Positions 52,699 through 62,200 of a DNA stretch of 64,000 bases are shown here, one piece after another. Position 1 is the first letter of the stretch. Each line of letters begins with the position of its first letter. The DNA is taken from NCBI GenBank assembly GCA_017432615.1, contig JAFRIV010000012.1:1-64000 (forward strand), written 5' to 3'. The translations under genes were made by a program, and so were the position numbers. A model generated the notes under the pieces. That model was given only the letters and a program-made list of their open reading frames with translations, made no database searches and was not told the origin of the DNA. This DNA is from Oscillospiraceae bacterium. Its GTDB lineage: Bacteria > Bacillota > Clostridia > Oscillospirales > Oscillospiraceae.

Positions 52699-53691
52699 AT
52701 GATAGAGATCAGACATCTCGGCAAGACTTTTCAGACTTCCGCAGGGGACATCGTTGCCCTTGACGACATCAACCTGACGATTGCAGACGGAGAAATATTC
52801 GGCATCATCGGCCTGTCCGGGGCGGGGAAGAGCACACTAGTGCGGTGTATCAACCTGCTGGAACGGCCCACCGCCGGAGATGTGATCATCAACGGAAAAA
52901 GTATGATGAGTCTGCCGGAGAAGGAACTGCTGCAAATGCGGCGCTCTATCGGGATGATCTTTCAGAACTTCAATTTGTTGGAACAGCGCACCGTGTTGGG
53001 CAATGTGTGCTTCCCGTTGGAGATCTCCGGTGTGGGAAAAAAGGAGGCAAAAGCCAAGGCGCTGGAATTGCTGAAGATTGTCGGGCTGGAGGAGAGAACA
53101 AGAGCATATCCTTCCCAACTGTCGGGCGGGCAGAAGCAGCGTGTGGCTATTGCAAGAGCACTTGCTACCGACCCGCAATATCTGCTGTGCGACGAGGCAA
53201 CCTCTGCTCTTGACCCTAACACCACCCGGCAGATCCTGGATCTGTTGAAGTCCATCAACCGGGATCTCGGTGTGACAATCATCGTGATCACCCACGAGAT
53301 GAAGGTGATCGACAGGATCTGTGACAGCGTGGCAGTCATCGATGCCAGCCACATTGCCGAAGTCGGGAAGGTAAGCGAAGTATTTACCGCCCCGAAAACG
53401 CAGATCGCCCGGGACCTGATCATCCCGAAGGAGAGCAACATCATCAGCACTACAGGCGGAAGAAAGCTGCGGCTGACCTTTGACGGCGAGGAGAAAACGC
53501 GGGAACCGCTGATCTCACGCATGGTGCTGGAATGCGGTGCTCCGGTGAATATTCTTTTTGCCGACACCAGGATCTATGATAATGTGGTGCACGGCCACAT
53601 GGTCATTGAACTGCCGAATGAGCTGCATGAGGCAGAAAAAATCATGTACTGGCTGAGCAGCAACAACGTGAAATGGAAGGAGGAGATATAA
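52699..53691 (+). CDS. metN: Methionine ABC transporter ATPase MetN (second copy)
   Basis: 330 aa. Walker A GLSGAGKST, LSGGQKQRVAIARAL, Walker B LLCDEATSALDPN, ITHEM. C-terminal NIL domain from about residue 250 (LRLTFDGEE). It follows the M20 gene by 28 nt with GGAG in the gap. It lacks the insert seen in the first MetN copy. Confidence 0.92.
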   Translation: MIEIRHLGKTFQTSAGDIVALDDINLTIADGEIFGIIGLSGAGKSTLVRCINLLERPTAGDVIINGKSMMSLPEKELLQMRRSIGMIFQNFNLLEQRTVLGNVCFPLEISGVGKKEAKAKALELLKIVGLEERTRAYPSQLSGGQKQRVAIARALATDPQYLLCDEATSALDPNTTRQILDLLKSINRDLGVTIIVITHEMKVIDRICDSVAVIDASHIAEVGKVSEVFTAPKTQIARDLIIPKESNIISTTGGRKLRLTFDGEEKTREPLISRMVLECGAPVNILFADTRIYDNVVHGHMVIELPNELHEAEKIMYWLSSNNVKWKEEI

Positions 53692-53693
53692 GC

Positions 53694-54377
53694 ATGCTTT
53701 CCAGTATGTTTTACAAACTGTGGGCCAACGGTCTGATCCAGATGGGCATTTGGGAAACTGTATATATGACGATGATTGCGTCCTTCTTCTCTTACCTGTT
53801 CGGACTTCCACTGGGGGTGATCCTGACAGTGACTGATAAAAACGGCATTTGTGAAAACCGGGCAGTGAACAGCATTTTGGGGTTTGCCGTCAATTTCTTT
53901 CGCAGCATTCCGTTTATCATTTTAATGGTAGCAATGCTGCCCGTAGCCAAATTTGTTGTAGGCACCTCCCTCGGGAATAAGGCTGTCATTGTCATGCTGA
54001 TCATCGGAGCCTCCCCCTATGTGGCGAGAATGGTGGAATCTTCCATCAAGGAAGTGGATGCGGGGGTCATTGAAGCGGCCCAGGCTATGGGAGCCAACAA
54101 GCTGCAGATCATCTGCAAAGTGCTCCTGCCGGAGGCCAAACCCTCTCTGATTATTGGAGCAGCCATCTCTATCGTCACCATTTTAAGCTATTCCGCCATG
54201 GCGGCTACCCTGGGCGGCACGGGATTGGGGCAGATTGCCATCATCTACGGCCACCAGAGAAACAACAGCGACATCACATGGATCTGCGTCTTTTTGACGG
54301 TGATCATAGTGCAGATTATCCAGATGGCCGGGACGGCCATCGCTCAGAAAACGGATAAGCGTATCCGGAATAAATAA
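53694..54377 (+). CDS. metI: Methionine ABC transporter permease MetI (second copy)
   Basis: 227 aa. ATG 53694 follows GGAGGAG and sits 2 nt after the metN stop. VNFFRSIPFIILMVAMLPVAK, MVESSIKEVDAGVIEAAQAMG and SAMAATLGGTGLGQIAI match MetI. Forms a transporter with the second MetN and the canonical MetQ downstream. Confidence 0.92.
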   Translation: MLSSMFYKLWANGLIQMGIWETVYMTMIASFFSYLFGLPLGVILTVTDKNGICENRAVNSILGFAVNFFRSIPFIILMVAMLPVAKFVVGTSLGNKAVIVMLIIGASPYVARMVESSIKEVDAGVIEAAQAMGANKLQIICKVLLPEAKPSLIIGAAISIVTILSYSAMAATLGGTGLGQIAIIYGHQRNNSDITWICVFLTVIIVQIIQMAGTAIAQKTDKRIRNK

Positions 54378-54406
54378 AGGAATTATTTTTTAAGGAGGAT
54401 AAACCC

Positions 54407-55225
54407 ATGAAAAAGACTCTTGCACTGATCCTTGCACTCATTCTCGCACTGTCCCTCATCCCAGCAGCGTTTGCCGCGGATGCCGATAAGACCATTACGG
54501 TAGGCGCCAGTGCCACCCCGCATGCTGAGATCCTGGAAGCGGTAAAAGATACATTGGCCGCAGAAGGATATGAGCTGAAGATCGTGATCTATGACGACTA
54601 TGTGCTGCCGAATACCGCCCTGGAAGAGGGAGACCTGGATGCCAACTACTTCCAGCATACCCCATATCTCAACTACTTCAATGAAGCGGAAGGAACCCAT
54701 ATCGTTCCCGCTGCGCTTGTGCACTATGAACCCTTCGGCATTTACAGCGAGAGCATCACAGACCTGAAAGATCTGGAAAAGGGAGCTACCATTGTGATCC
54801 CGGCAGACGACAGTAATGAGACCCGCGCTCTGCTGCTTCTCCAGCAGGAAGGCCTCATTAAGATTGAAGAAGGCTACACCGTAGAAACCGGCATTACTCA
54901 TCTTGACATTGCCGACGATGGCGGGTTTAAAATCGTTCCTGTTCAGGCAGACACCGTGCCAGCGCAGCTGAAAAACGGAGACAAGGGCACAATAGCCGTT
55001 ATCAACGGCAACTACGCCCTGGAAGCGGGTTATACCTCTGCCGATGCTATTGCTCTGGAGGATGCTTCCGGTGATGCTGCCCAATACTATGCCAATCTGA
55101 TCGGCGTGCGGGAAGGCGAAGAAAACAGCGAGAAAACCCAGGCACTGGTTAAGGCTCTTCTGACGGATGAAGTAAAGACCTTTATCGAAGAGACCTATAA
55201 CGGCTCTGTAGTGGCAGTATTCTGA
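54407..55225 (+). CDS. metQ: Canonical MetQ-type methionine-binding protein
   Basis: 272 aa. Signal peptide cut after AAFA (residue 23), no lipobox Cys. The N-lobe (about 27-125: ITVGASATPHAEILEAV, PNTALEEGDLDANYFQH, GIYSESITDLKDL) precedes the C-lobe (about 126-272: ATIVIPADDSNETRALLLLQ, PVQADTVPAQL, AVINGNYALEAG, ALVKALLTDEVKTF). This is the normal NlpA/MetQ order and serves as the in-window control for the permuted protein at 48672. AAGGAGGA precedes the ATG. Confidence 0.93.
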   Translation: MKKTLALILALILALSLIPAAFAADADKTITVGASATPHAEILEAVKDTLAAEGYELKIVIYDDYVLPNTALEEGDLDANYFQHTPYLNYFNEAEGTHIVPAALVHYEPFGIYSESITDLKDLEKGATIVIPADDSNETRALLLLQQEGLIKIEEGYTVETGITHLDIADDGGFKIVPVQADTVPAQLKNGDKGTIAVINGNYALEAGYTSADAIALEDASGDAAQYYANLIGVREGEENSEKTQALVKALLTDEVKTFIEETYNGSVVAVF

Positions 55226-55256
55226 TCGACCTACAGGAAAACAGCGGATTTTAACA

Positions 55257-55292
55257 GGCGGCGGACCGGTACGGTCCGTCGCCCTTTCTGTT
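55257..55292 (+). terminator. Terminator of the methionine-uptake operon
   Basis: A 12-bp stem (GGCGGCGGACCG with CGGTCCGTCGCC, 55257-55283) followed by TTTCTGTTT. Confidence 0.88.
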
Positions 55293-55319
55293 TACAAATG
55301 AAGGGAAGTATGATAAACT
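55291..55319 (+). promoter_or_regulatory. Promoter close to the start of the next gene
   Basis: TTTACA (55291-55296), 17-nt spacer, TAAACT (55314-55319). The start codon at 55330 is only 11 nt past the -10 box, so the mRNA may be leaderless. Confidence 0.45.
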
Positions 55320-55329
55320 CACCCTTGTT

Positions 55330-56082
55330 ATGAAGAATAAAAAACGCTGGGTCAACTTCATACTGTTTGTTGTGCCGGCAGCAGGGCTTGCCGTCGGGGC
55401 TAGGCCTGCTATTGGGTTTCTGGAAGGGTTTCTGAGCGACGGAGAACCAAAGCGGGTCACTATTGCTGCGGCAGTACTCCTTTACGGCATGGCGGCAATT
55501 GTAGTGCTGACGGCGATTTCCGGCTTTCTGGCAGTTGCACGCGGACCGGTAGCAGGCACCTCGGTGCTGCTGGTGCTGATTGCAGCCCTCTGCGGGGCTG
55601 GGCTTTACTTCGGTGTACGGAACATGCCGGTCGGAGAAGCTGAGCCCACTGGAACGCCTCGCCCGACGGTGACGCCTCCCGAGGTGACGATCGACAACAC
55701 GATCAAAAGCAACGGCAACCCGGAAACAGGCACCGTTTTCTACAGCCGTTATGGGGAGGGGCCGAGTACGCTGATCGTTGAAAATAACAGTCAGTCGGAT
55801 ATCTGTTTTCGGATGAGCGACCGGCATGATCTGCTGGTGATGGTGTTTTATGTTCGCGCCGGAGAGACGGGAGAATTCAAAGCACCTATGGGAACGTATG
55901 AATTTCGCTGCGTGACAGGCAAGATCTGGGAGAATGAGAAGACCTATTTCGGTGAGCGGTCATACTTCAGGAAGCTTGCCGAACAGGTGGTGATCTACCA
56001 CGGCAGCACAGCAAAGATCACGTTAAGTCCCGGACTCCCGGAAATGAAGATTATCAAACAGCAGGAATATGAAGCAATATAG
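55330..56082 (+). CDS. Membrane protein with extracytoplasmic C-terminal domain, unknown
   Basis: 250 aa. Three hydrophobic helices (residues about 9-28, 42-64, 75-95), a Pro/Thr linker (GTPRPTVTPPEVT), then a beta-rich domain of about 130 residues (IVENNSQSDICFRMSD, FYVRAGETGEFKAPMGTYEF). The tail resembles small beta-sandwich domains that coat or bind ligands. No known family recognised. No clear ribosome site. Confidence 0.7.
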   Translation: MKNKKRWVNFILFVVPAAGLAVGARPAIGFLEGFLSDGEPKRVTIAAAVLLYGMAAIVVLTAISGFLAVARGPVAGTSVLLVLIAALCGAGLYFGVRNMPVGEAEPTGTPRPTVTPPEVTIDNTIKSNGNPETGTVFYSRYGEGPSTLIVENNSQSDICFRMSDRHDLLVMVFYVRAGETGEFKAPMGTYEFRCVTGKIWENEKTYFGERSYFRKLAEQVVIYHGSTAKITLSPGLPEMKIIKQQEYEAI

Positions 56083-56160
56083 CATTAACAAAACCGGAAC
56101 GAAAAGAAACAGGAGAAGGCACTCCTTTATGGAAAGGGAAAGCCTTCTCCCAAATTTATT

Positions 56161-56201
56161 AGTATTATTAGTATTATAAGTAGTATTATTAGTATTATAA
56201 G
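56161..56201. repeat. Tandem 20-nt AT-rich repeat
   Basis: AGTATTATTAGTATTATAAG occurs at 56161-56180 and again at 56182-56201. Each copy is itself built from TAGTATTAT-like units. It lies in the 133-nt gap between convergent genes, next to a GGAGAAGG...CCTTCTCC stem at about 56112-56150. Confidence 0.85.
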
Positions 56202-56215
56202 GAAATACAGGGCTG

Positions 56216-57841
56216 TTACGGCTTGAGTTCCAGATAAAGTGCGCGATACTGCTTGGCGGCATTATCCCAGGAGACGTCTTTCTTCATATCACGGACTACC
56301 AGCTCATCCCAGTGATCCCGTTCGGTAAAGTAAATGGTCTTGGCACGGTTGATGGCGTCCAGAAGCAGATGCTGTTCATAACGGTCAAAGGTGAAGCCGT
56401 TGCCCTCTCCGGTGTACATATTGTAGGGCTCCACCGTGTCCTTCAGGCCGCCGGTTTCCCGCACGATAGGAACGGTCCCATACCGCATGGCGATCAACTG
56501 CGTCAGGCCGCAGGGCTCAAACAGACTGGGGACGAGCAAAGCATCAGCTCCGGCATAGATCTGATGAGCACGCCCTTCGTCATACATGATGTTGGCACAC
56601 ACGCTGCCCTTATAGGTATTCTCATAATAACGGAAGGAATCTTCATAGAAGGGATCCCCGGTACCGAGAACAACTACCTGCGTGTTGCCATCGATCAGTT
56701 CCGGCAGGATGGCGTTGACCAGATCCAGCCCCTTCTGATCCGTCAGGCGGGAGATCAAACCGATGACGAACTTGTCCTCGTCGATGTTAAGGCCGAGAGT
56801 AGCCTGCAGGGCTTTTTTGTTTTTCTTTTTCTTAGCTGTAACATCTGCAGCGTCATAAGGCGCTACGAGGAGAGGATCGGTTAGGCTGTTCCAAATGCTG
56901 CAATCAATTCCATTGACAATGCCGCGCAGCTTCGGGGCATGATAACGCAGATGCGCGTCAAGCCCCTCACCGTAGAAAGGCGTCTGGATCTCGGAAGCAT
57001 AGGTGTTGCTGACGGTTGTGATCATATCCGCATAGGCCAGACCGCCCTTGAACATATTCGCATCCCCGTGATCCTGCAGAAGCACATCGTAATTGAAGAG
57101 GTAATCCGGCAGGCCGGACCAGTAGCGGAGCCTTTCGTTATAAAAAAGCCCCTGGAAACGAAGATTGTGGATCGTGATGATGGATTTGGCATTGGCGACC
57201 GGCGTGCCGGCAAACTCCGTACGGAGGTATACCGGGACAAGGCCGGCCTGCCAGTCATGGCAGTGAACGATATCCGGGTGCCAGTCCATATAATTTAAAG
57301 CGGCAAGGGCTGCCTTGGAGAAGAAGCAGTACTTGGGAATATCCTCCACGAGGTCGGTATAAGGATTGCCCCAGGAGAAGAATTCTTCATTGTCGATAAA
57401 ATCATAGACCACGCCGTCCCACACATATTCCATGATGCCGACAAAAAAGCTGCGCCCGTCGGAACAGAGATCCATCATAAAATCACCGCGATAGACCATC
57501 TTATCTTGATACTGCTGCGGGATACAGCGGTAACGGGGCAGAATCACTTTCACATCACAGTTCTGGCGGGAAAGCGCCCTGGGCAGGGCATACATCACGT
57601 CACCAAGGCCGCCTGTTTTCACGAAAGGATAGCATTCCGAACCGATGAAAGCGACGCTTCTTCTCGGCTGGGGAAGTGCCTCTTCGCCGAACACGGCAGC
57701 GGCAGGGGCGGAAACTTCCGGTGCAGGAGTTTCCGGGACTGCGGCTTTCACCGCGCGTTTTCTCGGGGCCTTCTTTGCTGCTTCTTTTGTTTCGTCTTTC
57801 ACAGGGGCCGGTTCGGTCACGGGTTTTTTCTTTGCAGGCAT
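56216..57841 (-). CDS. glgA: Glycogen synthase with basic N-terminal extension
   Basis: 541 aa GT5 enzyme using ADP-glucose to extend alpha-1,4-glucan. KTGGLGDV at residues 75-82 is the ADP-glucose-binding motif, and VPSLFEPCGLTQLIAMRYGT and ETGGLKDTV are C-terminal GT-B blocks. The first 60 residues are not part of the enzyme: a Lys/Ala/Pro-rich tail (KKKP, KEAAKKAPRKRA) like a histone H1 or ribosome-binding tail. AAGGAGGA lies 8 nt before the ATG, so the long start is well supported. No other glg gene is nearby. Confidence 0.93.
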   Translation of the reverse strand: MPAKKKPVTEPAPVKDETKEAAKKAPRKRAVKAAVPETPAPEVSAPAAAVFGEEALPQPRRSVAFIGSECYPFVKTGGLGDVMYALPRALSRQNCDVKVILPRYRCIPQQYQDKMVYRGDFMMDLCSDGRSFFVGIMEYVWDGVVYDFIDNEEFFSWGNPYTDLVEDIPKYCFFSKAALAALNYMDWHPDIVHCHDWQAGLVPVYLRTEFAGTPVANAKSIITIHNLRFQGLFYNERLRYWSGLPDYLFNYDVLLQDHGDANMFKGGLAYADMITTVSNTYASEIQTPFYGEGLDAHLRYHAPKLRGIVNGIDCSIWNSLTDPLLVAPYDAADVTAKKKKNKKALQATLGLNIDEDKFVIGLISRLTDQKGLDLVNAILPELIDGNTQVVVLGTGDPFYEDSFRYYENTYKGSVCANIMYDEGRAHQIYAGADALLVPSLFEPCGLTQLIAMRYGTVPIVRETGGLKDTVEPYNMYTGEGNGFTFDRYEQHLLLDAINRAKTIYFTERDHWDELVVRDMKKDVSWDNAAKQYRALYLELKP

Positions 57842-57909
57842 AGGGGAAGATCCTCCTTCAATGGTTGTTTGTTGTTTTCTACACAGATTATACTTTGCCG
57901 GGAGAAGAA

Positions 57910-58465
57910 ATGCAAGAGGGTTTTATCGGGACAGCTGCTGGCATCCCTCACCACCACTGCTTTCGCTGAAGCACAGACGGAGACGACGGAAATTGCGGAA
58001 TACCACTGGGAGGATTTTGAACCCTTGCTTGAGCAGGCCGGTATTCCCGGGGATTATTATACCTTCAATTCCTTTGATCTGCAGATGTGGATCCCCGACG
58101 TGCTGGAAATCGAAGACGTCCCGGACGAAGATCGTGAACAGGGGATCTATGTCCTGGCAGCCAGCGAGGATGAGAAGTATCAGATGGTAATACGCAGATA
58201 CGCTTATGAAAATGAAATTGAATCTATCGAGGAGTGGCAGGAACTGCTGAGAGATCAGATGGGTATCGATGAATCCGTTATTTGCTACGTAAACGGTCTC
58301 AAAGTGCTTGAATATCAGGATACGGAAAACGATGTTTTCTTCTGCGACATTCATATCACTGACGGCAGCATCCTTGAGTTCATCTTCAAACCGTTTTCCG
58401 ATCAGGATTATGCCACCTGCATTGTGTTTATGGTCAATTCCCTGATGCCTGAAACAGAAGAATAA
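57910..58465 (+). CDS. Secreted small protein with apparent frameshift at its start
   Basis: About 185 aa if one base is removed. The long frame ending at 58465 begins without a usable start: reading back from the mature part gives ...KRVLSGQLLASLTTTAFAE, a signal peptide lacking its ATG. A well-placed ribosome site (GGGAG) leads to ATG at 57910, but an extra C at 57913 puts it out of frame; ATG followed by AAG AGG GTT would fit exactly. The mature part is acidic with repeated Trp/Tyr and no known motif. Either a recent mutation or a sequencing error. Confidence 0.6.
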
Positions 58466-58491
58466 CGATTTTTCTTTCCCGCTGCATGAAT

Positions 58492-58519
58492 GATCCCGCC
58501 TTCAGAAAGAGGCGGGATC
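58492..58519. terminator. Intergenic stem-loop
   Basis: GATCCCGCCT (58492-58501) and AGGCGGGATC (58510-58519), 10-bp perfect stem between convergent genes. The T-run is weak on both strands. Confidence 0.6.
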
Positions 58520-58550
58520 TTCTGCCTGTTATCAGGGGTTCTGACCAGGA

Positions 58551-59216
58551 TTAGTCTTTCACCGTCAGGAAAGGCAGCGCACAGGTATGGCAGATGCTCC
58601 GGTTGCTTCGCTGTCTGGTTCCGCATCTGGGGCAGATCACATGTTCAGGATCTTCCGTCGGAATGGGAGACTTTGCGTCCGATGCCTCCGGACCGACGCC
58701 GTCAGGTCCAGCTGTGAAGCCTTCGAGAGCAGGGGAACCCTCTGCCTCGTTGTCCGGGAACTCTTCCGGAACGGTCTGCCGATGCCCTTCTGTAATCGCC
58801 TCCAGGAAAGAAGAAGAGACGGATCCGTATAAAAGCTGATTCTTTTTCTTTATGAATTCTTCAAGCGTCAGTGCTTCGGAATCCAGCAGTTCCTTGTATT
58901 GTTTTAAATAATCAATAATTTCGTTTTCTGTCAGGGAAACTACGGTATAATCTTCATCCAGCTGCAGCAGCTGGGTCTTTTTTCTTTTATAGTCATAATC
59001 GTTCAGAACAGCCTGATCCAGCAATTCCCTGTACTGCCGGATATAATCAATGATCTCATTCTCTTTCAGCATCCTGCGTGTCATTGGACGAACCTCCCCA
59101 ATTCCCTCAGTTGCCGGACAGACAATCCCCGGCATTTCCAATATTTCCTGCGGATGATATTCTATCATAGTTTTACAACGTTCACAATGCTGTTTTGCGG
59201 TGCCTGTTATTAACAC
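58551..59216 (-). CDS. Protein with two SHOCT-like repeats and zinc-ribbon ends
   Basis: 221 aa, GTG start at 59216. N-terminal Cys pair (HCERCKT) with a later VCPA. Then two copies of a 35-residue helical unit: ENEIIDYIRQYRELLDQ..YKRKKTQLL at about 52-88 and ENEIIDYLKQYKELLDS..FIKKKNQLL at about 97-131. The second part ends like a SHOCT domain. A Pro/Glu-rich linker leads to a C-terminal zinc ribbon (CPRCGTRQ...CHTCALPF). No ribosome site is obvious at either the GTG or the internal ATG. Probably an oligomerising cytosolic protein. Confidence 0.65.
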   Translation of the reverse strand: MLITGTAKQHCERCKTMIEYHPQEILEMPGIVCPATEGIGEVRPMTRRMLKENEIIDYIRQYRELLDQAVLNDYDYKRKKTQLLQLDEDYTVVSLTENEIIDYLKQYKELLDSEALTLEEFIKKKNQLLYGSVSSSFLEAITEGHRQTVPEEFPDNEAEGSPALEGFTAGPDGVGPEASDAKSPIPTEDPEHVICPRCGTRQRSNRSICHTCALPFLTVKD

Positions 59217-59232
59217 GGCAGATGAAAAATAA

Positions 59233-59261
59233 TTGCGGAAGCAAAAGCAATGTAGTATAAT
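59233..59261 (+). promoter_or_regulatory. Promoter of the M16 peptidase gene
   Basis: TTGCGG (59233-59238), 17-nt spacer, perfect TATAAT (59256-59261), 30 nt before the ATG, which has GGAGGG upstream. Confidence 0.75.
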
Positions 59262-59290
59262 GCCAACATATATTTCTACAGGAGGGTACT

Positions 59291-62200
59291 ATGAAAAAAC
59301 TGCTGTCTCTTTTTCTGATTCTTGGAATGCTCCTGACGTTATGCCCGTTCTCTCTCGCGGAAGAGGACACAGCGGAGATACCTGCTGTGGGGCAGACAGT
59401 GGAAGGTTTTACCGTGAAGGAGAGACGTCCGTTCCCGATGCTTGGGGCTGAGGTCACTCTGTTTGAACATGACAGGACCGGTGCCCGGCTGATGTATCTT
59501 GCCAACAACGATACAAACCGGATGTTTGATCTGACGTTTTTGACCCGGGCCATTGATAACACCGGGCTGCCGCATGTTTTTGAACATGCTACACTGAACG
59601 GGTCGGAGAAATACCCGTCGACGGATCTGTTTTTTAATCTGATGTATCAGACCTACAACACCTATTTAAATGCCTCAACAGGGGCACTGTTCACCACTTA
59701 CCCCATGGCAAGCCTCTCTGAAGCACAGCTGCTGAAGTATGCCGATTTCTATACGGACAGCTGCCTGCATCCCCAGATCCTCGAGAAGGAAAGCATCTAC
59801 CGGGAAGAAGCCTGGCGTTATCGTCTGGAGAATGAAGAGGACGATCTGACGATTGAGGGCACCGTATATTCTGAGATGCTGGCGGCACTGAATATCCAGT
59901 CGATGTCCTATACCAATCTGCTGCGCACAGCTTTCCCGGGCTCCACCATCGGCAATGTTTTCGGCGGCGACCCTGCTTTTATACCGGATATGACATGGGA
60001 GAATCTGAAAGCTTACCATGACTATTATTATCACCCGTCCAACAGCATTGCGTTTCTCTATGGCCGGTTTGAGGATTACACGGCTTTTCTTGCCCTGCTG
60101 AACGAGGCGTTTGAGCCCTATGAAAGGAAAGAAGTTGTCCTGGACGATCCGGGATACCAGCCTCTCACCGGAACGGTGGAAAAAAGCTTTACCTTTCCGG
60201 CAGAGGCAGGCTCGGCAACGAAAAATGTCTCTTACATCTATTACGGAGCCTATTGCCAGGGGCTCGGTATGAATGAGGAGACGGCATTTGTCCTGAATAC
60301 ACTGACAGATATTCTCAATGCCGATGGCTCCCCCCTGATGCAGAAGCTGAAGAAAGCACTTCCCGCCGGATCCTTTGCCTGCTCAATGGAGATCAACGGG
60401 CCGGCACCGGGCGTGGTGGTGGTTGCCCAGAATGTGAATCCGGAAGATGCAAAACGGTTTCAAAGCGTTGTGGACGAGGCTTTTGGCGAAATCGCGGAAA
60501 ACGGGTTTTCCCAGGATCTGGTGGATGCGGTGATGAACAGCCTCTCCCTGACCGGTAAGCTGAGCCGCGAAGACCCCAACGCAGGCGTGGATGTTGTTGT
60601 AGGTCAGATGGCAGTCTGGTATGCTGCCTCCGGAAATCCGTTTTATTATCTGGATTATGTCGATTCCATGGAAAAGATGGATCAGTGGAACCTGGACGGC
60701 GTATATGCGGATACGGTACAGCGCTGCTGGCTGAATAATGAGATCAAAGCGCTGGCAACCACTTCTCCGGAGCCGGGGGCAAAAGAAGCACAGGATGCTG
60801 CCGAGGCGCAGCGCCTGGCTGCAGTAAAAGCGGCCATGACCGAGGAGGAGATCCGCACCCTTGTGGAACAGACCAAAGCGGAAAAGAAAGAGGAGGACAC
60901 TTCCCAATATATAGCTCAGCTGCAGGCGGTTTCCGCAGGCTCTCTGCCGGAAGAGCAGCGCTATTATTCCCTGCAGGATGAAACAGGGGAAGACGGCGTA
61001 CGCCGTTTGACGGCACAGGTGGACGTGGATGACGTCGGCATGACGCTGCTGCTCTTCGATGCGCTGGGGCTTCCCCAGGATGATCTGCACTGGTTCGCTC
61101 TCTATACCAGCCTGATCGGGAAAATGGACACTTCCACCCATACCAGAGAGGAACTGGCCGCCCTGATGGATCGGTATCTTTACAACTGCGATATCCGCTT
61201 CTCCATCCCTAATACTTTCGGAACGAAAGAGTATCACCCTTATCTGCGTGCAGGGTGGATCGCAGCGGACGAGGATCTCGCTACCGGATATGATCTGATC
61301 GGGGAGCTGTTGTTTGATACGCAGTTCAATGATGCAGAAACACTCTCCGGCCTGATTTCACAGAAAAAGGCATCCCTGAGAAGTGAGATCACGCAACAGC
61401 CGTTTCAGGCGCTGCTTTATCGGGGGCTGGGTGCAAAGGAGCCGCGCTACGCATATCATGCGTATATGAACTATCTGCCGTATTACGCTTTCCTGGAAGA
61501 AACGGAACAGCGGATGCAAACGGAGCCGGAAACGGTGATCGCCAGGCTGCAGACGATTCAGGCGTTTTTCCATAACAAAACCAATGCTATTGCTGCCTAT
61601 GCCGGCAGCGCGGATGGGATTGAGGCAAACGCAAAAGCGACAGATGTATTTTTCAACACGCTGGATACTTTGCCCATCGAAGCACAGGAGTATGTTTTCG
61701 ATGCTCCGGCCGCCAGTGAAGCGCTGATCGTTGACAGTTCTGTACAGTATAACATGGTAATTGCCGACTACGAGACCATGGGGCTGGAAGGCTTTACGGC
61801 AGATCTGAATGCCGTGGCCGCTATGACGGGGGATCTGTACCTGATCCCGGTGCTGCGGGAACAGTACGGCGTTTATACCCCTCAGCACGGATTCGCCGAA
61901 GAAGCAGGCGGATATCTGCTTTCCTATCGTGACCCGAATATACGGGAAACGTTTGATGCTTACGATGCATTGCCGGCATTCCTGGCAGAATTAACCCTCG
62001 ATCAGGAAACCATTGACGGATATATTCTTTCCAGCTATTCCAGTTATGCCATGCCCCGGGGAGAACTGAACGGAGCTATCGAGGCAATCACAGGAAAGAT
62101 CTGCAGCGAGCCGGAAGACCTTTTGACCCGGAGAATGCGTGAATTGAAAACGCTGACGCCGGAAAAGCTGGCGGGATACACCGCTGCCTATGAAAAGATG

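Noticed and set aside
57506-57909. Upstream extension of the frame ending at 58465
   Set aside because: Antisense to glgA and lacks a ribosome site; the secreted protein must begin at about 57910.
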